Assembly: GCF_036850765.1 (NCBI RefSeq)
Contig: NC_089494.1
Coordinates: 57,987,809 to 58,051,808 of the forward strand
Direction of reading: 5' to 3'
Source: Saccopteryx bilineata
Lineage: Eukaryota; Chordata; Mammalia; Chiroptera; Emballonuridae
DNA length: 64,000 nucleotides
The notes under the pieces are model-generated. The model did not search any database. It saw only the letters and a program-made list of their open reading frames with translations, and was not told where the DNA came from. The position numbers and the translations under genes were made by a program. Positions 59,935-64,000 of the stretch are shown here, piece after piece; position 1 is the stretch's first letter; every line of letters begins with the position of its first letter.

Positions 59935-60196
59935 GTTTATGTGATAAATCACATTTATTGATTCAAGAATATTGTACCAGCCTTGTCTACCCAGAATGAA
60001 TCCCACTTGACCATGATATATGATCTTTTTAATGTATTAATGCTTGCTAATATTATGTTGAGAATTTTAGCATCTACGTTCATCAGGGATATTGGCCTAT
60101 TGTTTTCTTTCTTTGTAGCATTTTTACCTGGTTTTGGAATAAGGATAATGCTTGCCTCATAAAATAAATTTGGAAGTCTCCTCTTCTTGAATTTTT

Positions 60197-60585
60197 TATT
60201 TTTATTTTTTGTATTTTTCTGAAGCTGGAAACGGGGAGAGACAGTCAGACAGACTCCCGCATGCACCCGACCGGGATCCACCCAGCACGCCCACCAGGGG
60301 CAACGCTCTGCCCACCAGGGGGCGATGCTCTGCCCCTTTGGGGCATCACTCTGCCGCAACCAGAGCCACTCTAGCGCCTGGGGCAGAGGCCAAGGAGCCA
60401 TCCCCAGCACCCGGGCCATCTTTGCTCCAATGGAGCCTTGGCTGCGGGAGGGGAAGAGAGAGATAGAGAGGAAGGAGGGGGTCAGGGGTGGAGAAGCAAA
60501 TGGGCGCTTCTCCTGTGTGCCCTGGCCGGGAATCAAACCCGGGTCCCCCGCACGCCAGGCCGACGCTCTACCCCTGAGCCAACCG
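60197..60585 (-). mobile_element. tRNA-derived SINE, long group, inside L1 element 4
   Basis: TSD TCTTCTTGAATTTTT at 60182-60196 and 60586-60600. The extreme head (CCGGCCAGGGC) is missing: it ends GAGCCAACCG directly at the TSD, a short 5' truncation. Confidence 0.93.
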
Positions 60586-62099
60586 TCTTCTTGAATTTTT
60601 AAAAATAGCTTAAGAAGGATAGGTGTTAGTTCTTCTTTGAATGTTTGGTAGAATTTGCTTTTGAAGCCATCTGGTCCAGGACTTTTATTTGCTGGGAGTT
60701 TTTTTGATAACTTTTCAATTTCTTTTGTTATAATCGGTCTGTTTAAGTTTTCTTAATCTTCTAGATCAAGTTTTGGAAGATTGTATGTTTCTAGGAATGT
60801 ATCCATTTTGCCTAGATGGTCAATTTTTTAGTATGTAGATCTTCATAGTATTTTTTTTTTTTACAATCCTTTGTATTTCTCTAGTATCAGTTGTTATTTC
60901 TCCAGTTTCATTTCTAATTTCATTTGGGTCCTCTCTTTTTTTCTTGATGAGCCTGGTTAAAGGTTCATCAATCTTGTTTACCTTTTCAAAGAACCAGCTC
61001 TTTGTTTCATAGATCTTTTGTATAGTTTTTTTTAGCTTCTATGTCACTTATTTCCATTCTGATCTTTATTATTTCCTTCCTTCTACTTCATTTAAGCTTC
61101 ATTTTAGGTGAAGAGTTAGTTTGTTTATTTGAGCTTTTTTCTTGCTTCTTATGCTATGCTTGTAATGCTATGAAATTTCCTCACAGGACTGCTTGTGCTG
61201 TGTCCCATAGATTTTGGGTTGTATGTTTATTTTCATTTCTTTTAAGGAAATTTTTTATTTCTCCCTTGATATTATTGTTAACCCATTTATTTTTAATTAC
61301 ATGCTATTTAGCCTCGGGTGTTTGAATGTTTTTCAGTTTTTCTATTGTAGTTGATTTCTAGTTTCATGCCATTGTGATCAGAGAAGATGCTTGATATGAT
61401 TTCAATGTTCTTAAATTTATTGAGACTTGTTTTGTGTCCTAACATGTGGTCGATTCTAAAGAATGTACCATGAGCACTTGAAAAAAATGTATATTCTACT
61501 GCTTTGGAGTGAAAGGTTCTGAATATATCAATTAACTGCAGTTGATCTAGTGTGTCATTTAAGGCCACTGTTTCTTTGTTAATTTTCTGTCTGTAAGATC
61601 TATCCATTAATGTTAGTAGAGTATTAAAATCCTCTACTATTGTAGTATTGCTGTTGATCTCACCCTTTATATCCATCAAAATCTGCTTTATATATTTAGA
61701 TGTTCCTATGTTAGGTGCACAATGATTTACCATGGTTATATCCTTCTGTTGGATTGCACCCTTTATCATTATGTAGTGATGACCTTCTTTATCCCTTACT
61801 ATAGCCTTTGTTTTAAAGGCTATTTTTTCAGATATAAGTATTGCTACCCCAGCTTTTTTTTCATTTCCATTTGCATGAAATACTTTTTTCTATCCCTTCA
61901 CTTTTAGTCTATGTGTATTTTTCTTCTGAGGTGGATCTTTTGTAGACAGCATATGTATGGGTCTTGTTTTCTTATTCATGCAGCTACCCTATGTCTTTTG
62001 ATTAAAGCATTTACATTTAAGGTTATTTTTGATATGTAGTTGTTTATTGCCATTTTATTCTTTAAATCTACAATCCTCTTTCTCTAGATTTCTTTTTTC

Positions 62100-63448
62100 T
62101 TTGCTCTTTTTGTAGTATGCCCCTTAACATTTCTCACAGTACTGGTTTGGTTGTAATGAATTCCTTGAATCTTTTTTTTTGAGGGGGAGGGAAGCTTTTT
62201 ATTTCTCCATCAGTTTTAAATGACAGCCTTGCTGCATAAAGTAGTCTTGGTTGTAGGTTCTTGTTTTGCATCCCTTTGAATATTTCTTGCCAATCCCTTC
62301 TGGCCTCAAGTGTTTCTGTTCAAAAGTCAGATGTCATCCTTATGGGGGCTCCTCTGTAGGTAATTAGCTGCTTTTTTCTTGCACCTTTTAGTTTTCTTTC
62401 TTTTTCTATTAAGTTTGTCATTTTAATTATGATGTGTTTTGGTGTAGGCCTTCTTGGGTTCATTTCTAATGGGAATCTGTGTTTCTTGAACTTGTGTGAC
62501 TTTTTCCTTCATCAATTTAGAAAATTTTTTAGCTATGATTTCTTTAACCAGTTCTCTAAAGCTTGTTTGTTCTCTTCTCCTTCAGGAACCCCTATGTTGT
62601 GAATGTTGTTTCTCTTCATGTTGTCACAGAGGTTTCTTTCAGTTTCCTCAGTCTTTTTGAGCCTCTTTTCTTTTTGCTTCTCTGCTTCTGTGCTTTTGTT
62701 TATGTTGTCCTCTAAATTGCTGATTCAGTCCTCTGCTTCATCTAACCTGCTGTTGATTCCTTCTAGTGCAGTCTTCATTTCTGATATTGTATTTGTCATT
62801 TCTGACTGGTTCTTTTTTATAATTTCAATGTCTTTTTTGATGCTTCCTATCTCTTTGTGTAAGTTCTCATTGTGACCATCCATCATTGCTCTAAGATTCT
62901 TAAGCATCCTAAAAATCATTATTTTATTTTCTTCTTTTTTTTTTTTTTTCATTTTTCTGAAGCTGGAAACAGGGAGAGACAGTCAGACTCCCGCATGCGC
63001 CCGACCGGGATCCACCCGGCATGCCCACCATGGGGCAACGCTCTGCCCACCAGGGGGCGATGCTCTGCCCATCCTGGGTGTCGCCATGCTGCGACCAGAG
63101 CCACTCTAGCGCCTGAGGCAGAGGCCACAGAGCCATCCCCAGTGCCCGGGCCATCTTTGCTCCAATGGAGCCTTGGCTGCGGGAGGGGAAGAGAGAGACA
63201 GAGAGGAAAGCACGGCGGAGGGGTGGAGAAGCAAATGGGCGCTTCTCCTGTGTGCCCTGGCCGGGGAATCGAACCCGGGTCCTCCGCACGCTAGGCCAAT
63301 GCTCTACCGCTGAGCCAACCGGCCAGGGCCTAAAAATCATTATTTTAAATTCTGCATCTGGTAGTTTGGTTACTTCCTTTTCATTTAGTTCCTTTTCTGA
63401 GTATTCCTCTTGTTGATTCATATGGGTCATATTTTTTTGTCTTCCCAT
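62100..63448 (-). pseudogene. L1 ORF1p remnant (element 4), split by a SINE
   Basis: Starts MGRQKNMTHMNQQEEYSEKE at 63448. The frame is cut by the SINE at 62927-63328, then resumes as MLKNLRAMMDGHNENLHKEI with a coiled-coil-like run to SEMKTALEGINSRLDEAED near 62725. Beyond that it is frame-broken. Confidence 0.87.
62927..63328 (-). mobile_element. tRNA-derived SINE, long group, inside L1 element 4
   Basis: TSD CCTAAAAATCATTATTTTA is perfect over 19 bp at 62908-62926 and 63329-63347. Complete inverted head GAGCCAACCGGCCAGGG. It interrupts L1 ORF1. Confidence 0.95.
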
Positions 63449-64000
63449 TTTGTCTTAGCTCTGCTTTAATTTTGAAATTTGTTGTGGTGTCTTTATGAGG
63501 AAGATGGGCTCAGTGGTATTGATCTCTAGTCCACCTGATTTCCTTACTCTAGGAATGCTTCCTGAAGGTAGTTTTACCCTCCTGTTGTATGTGAGTAATA
63601 AATGCAGTTGGTCCTTTTGTGGGTTCAGCTATCCCTTCAGGCTGGCTGGCTCTATGGGTCAACCTTGATTATGTGTATTAGACACTGTGCTGTGTGTGTC
63701 CTGTTGGGTGTATTTATTCACCACAATGTCTGGTGCCTGCTGGACTCTTCCTTTGGGCATGCTGTTTGTGTAGTTAGCTAGTCTAGGGTTGGTGCTGTCT
63801 GCCACCCCGTACTGGTTGTGTTGGTTCTAGATCTTCTCGGGTTGGTATCAGCTATTGTTTGTAATCTGCTGTGGGCTACCTGTCTTGAGGTACTGCTCTG
63901 TTCTCTGTTTGTGTCTACATTTTCTGTGCCTCGGTAATGTATGAGGGGCCAACCTGTGTATAAGGATCAGCTTCTTTTTGCTTAGAGATGATCATAGCTC

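Larger units (their letters stand above)
57300..62040 (-). pseudogene. L1 ORF2p remnant (element 4)
   Basis: Endonuclease domain with LNDTLDQLQLIDIFRTF, RIDHMLGHKT and SDHNGMKLEI at 61769-61308; RT with [20 protein letters not shown] and the catalytic FADDM at about 59385-59370; C-terminal sections at 58428-57943 and 57608-57330 ([15 protein letters not shown]). Several frame changes and three insertions make it inactive. Confidence 0.9.
15838..64000 (+). other. PDE11A: PDE11A first intron (5' part), repeat-rich
   Basis: The intron starts with the donor GTAGGACT right after the CAG that ends the exon. No sequence matching the next PDE11A segment (expected to start DRRFNDEIDKL) was found up to 64000, so the intron exceeds 48 kb. 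A long first intron fits this gene. It contains the mobile elements listed separately, most of the long ones in antisense orientation. Confidence 0.85.
56850..64000 (-). mobile_element. Near full-length L1 (element 4), antisense, continuing past the window
   Basis: Minus-strand order: 5' UTR (64000 to about 63449), ORF1 from 63448, ORF2 to about 57300, then a C-rich 3' UTR (about 57150-56880) with an AT-rich end near 56850. It belongs to a different L1 subfamily from elements 1-3, judging by the 3' UTR. Nested inserts: SINEs at 58782-59230, 60197-60585 and 62927-63328 and a MITE at 59721-59934. Confidence 0.92.

Noticed and set aside
15838..64000. Further PDE11A exons, including the alternative PDE11A3-type first exon
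   Set aside because: No frame matching DRRFNDEIDK or the remembered alternative N-terminus was found on the + strand.

Overview
This is vertebrate, mammalian nuclear DNA. It is AT-rich, its one gene is split by introns, and it is crowded with interspersed repeats. The lineage is most likely a bat. VES-type tRNA-derived SINEs lie near 23.3 kb and 40.8 kb, several other tRNA-derived SINE groups end in the same 'ccggccagggc' motif, and there are many hAT DNA transposons with intact target-site duplications (TSDs), as known from bats. The family or species cannot be fixed from sequence alone.

The only host gene recognised is PDE11A, a dual cAMP/cGMP phosphodiesterase, on the + strand. A CpG-rich promoter and 5' leader (about 14.4-14.9 kb) precede its first coding exon (14926-15837). 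That exon encodes 304 residues of the long PDE11A4-type isoform: the regulatory N-terminus and the first half of GAF-A. It ends at a clean GT donor. Everything from 15838 to 64000 reads as first-intron sequence, and no second exon was found. Bases 1 to about 14.4 kb are upstream intergenic sequence.

The rest is a record of transposition. The upstream flank carries an early MITE (115-504), an inactive 5'-truncated L1 with a 17-bp TSD (3924-6131), an old MaLR solo LTR (about 6.47-6.86 kb), a hAT MITE with a perfect TSD (7263-7592), several SINEs, and old L1, L2 and MIR pieces. The intron holds a near full-length antisense L1 bearing three nested SINEs (26244-33583), a second antisense L1 running off the window end and bearing three SINEs plus a SPIN/URR1-like MITE (about 56.85-64.0 kb), and smaller L1 pieces. 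It also holds a fold-back MITE (37174-37355) and a seven-copy 52-bp minisatellite (52085-52446).

The most unusual stretch is 43677-49288. Two copies of one BED-finger hAT transposon sit head to head in inverted orientation. The long copy keeps degraded transposase and is broken by a twin-primed L1, a 113-bp tandem duplication and a snap-back insertion. The short copy is an internally deleted derivative with a 7/8-bp TSD. No operon, CRISPR array or functional RNA gene was seen.
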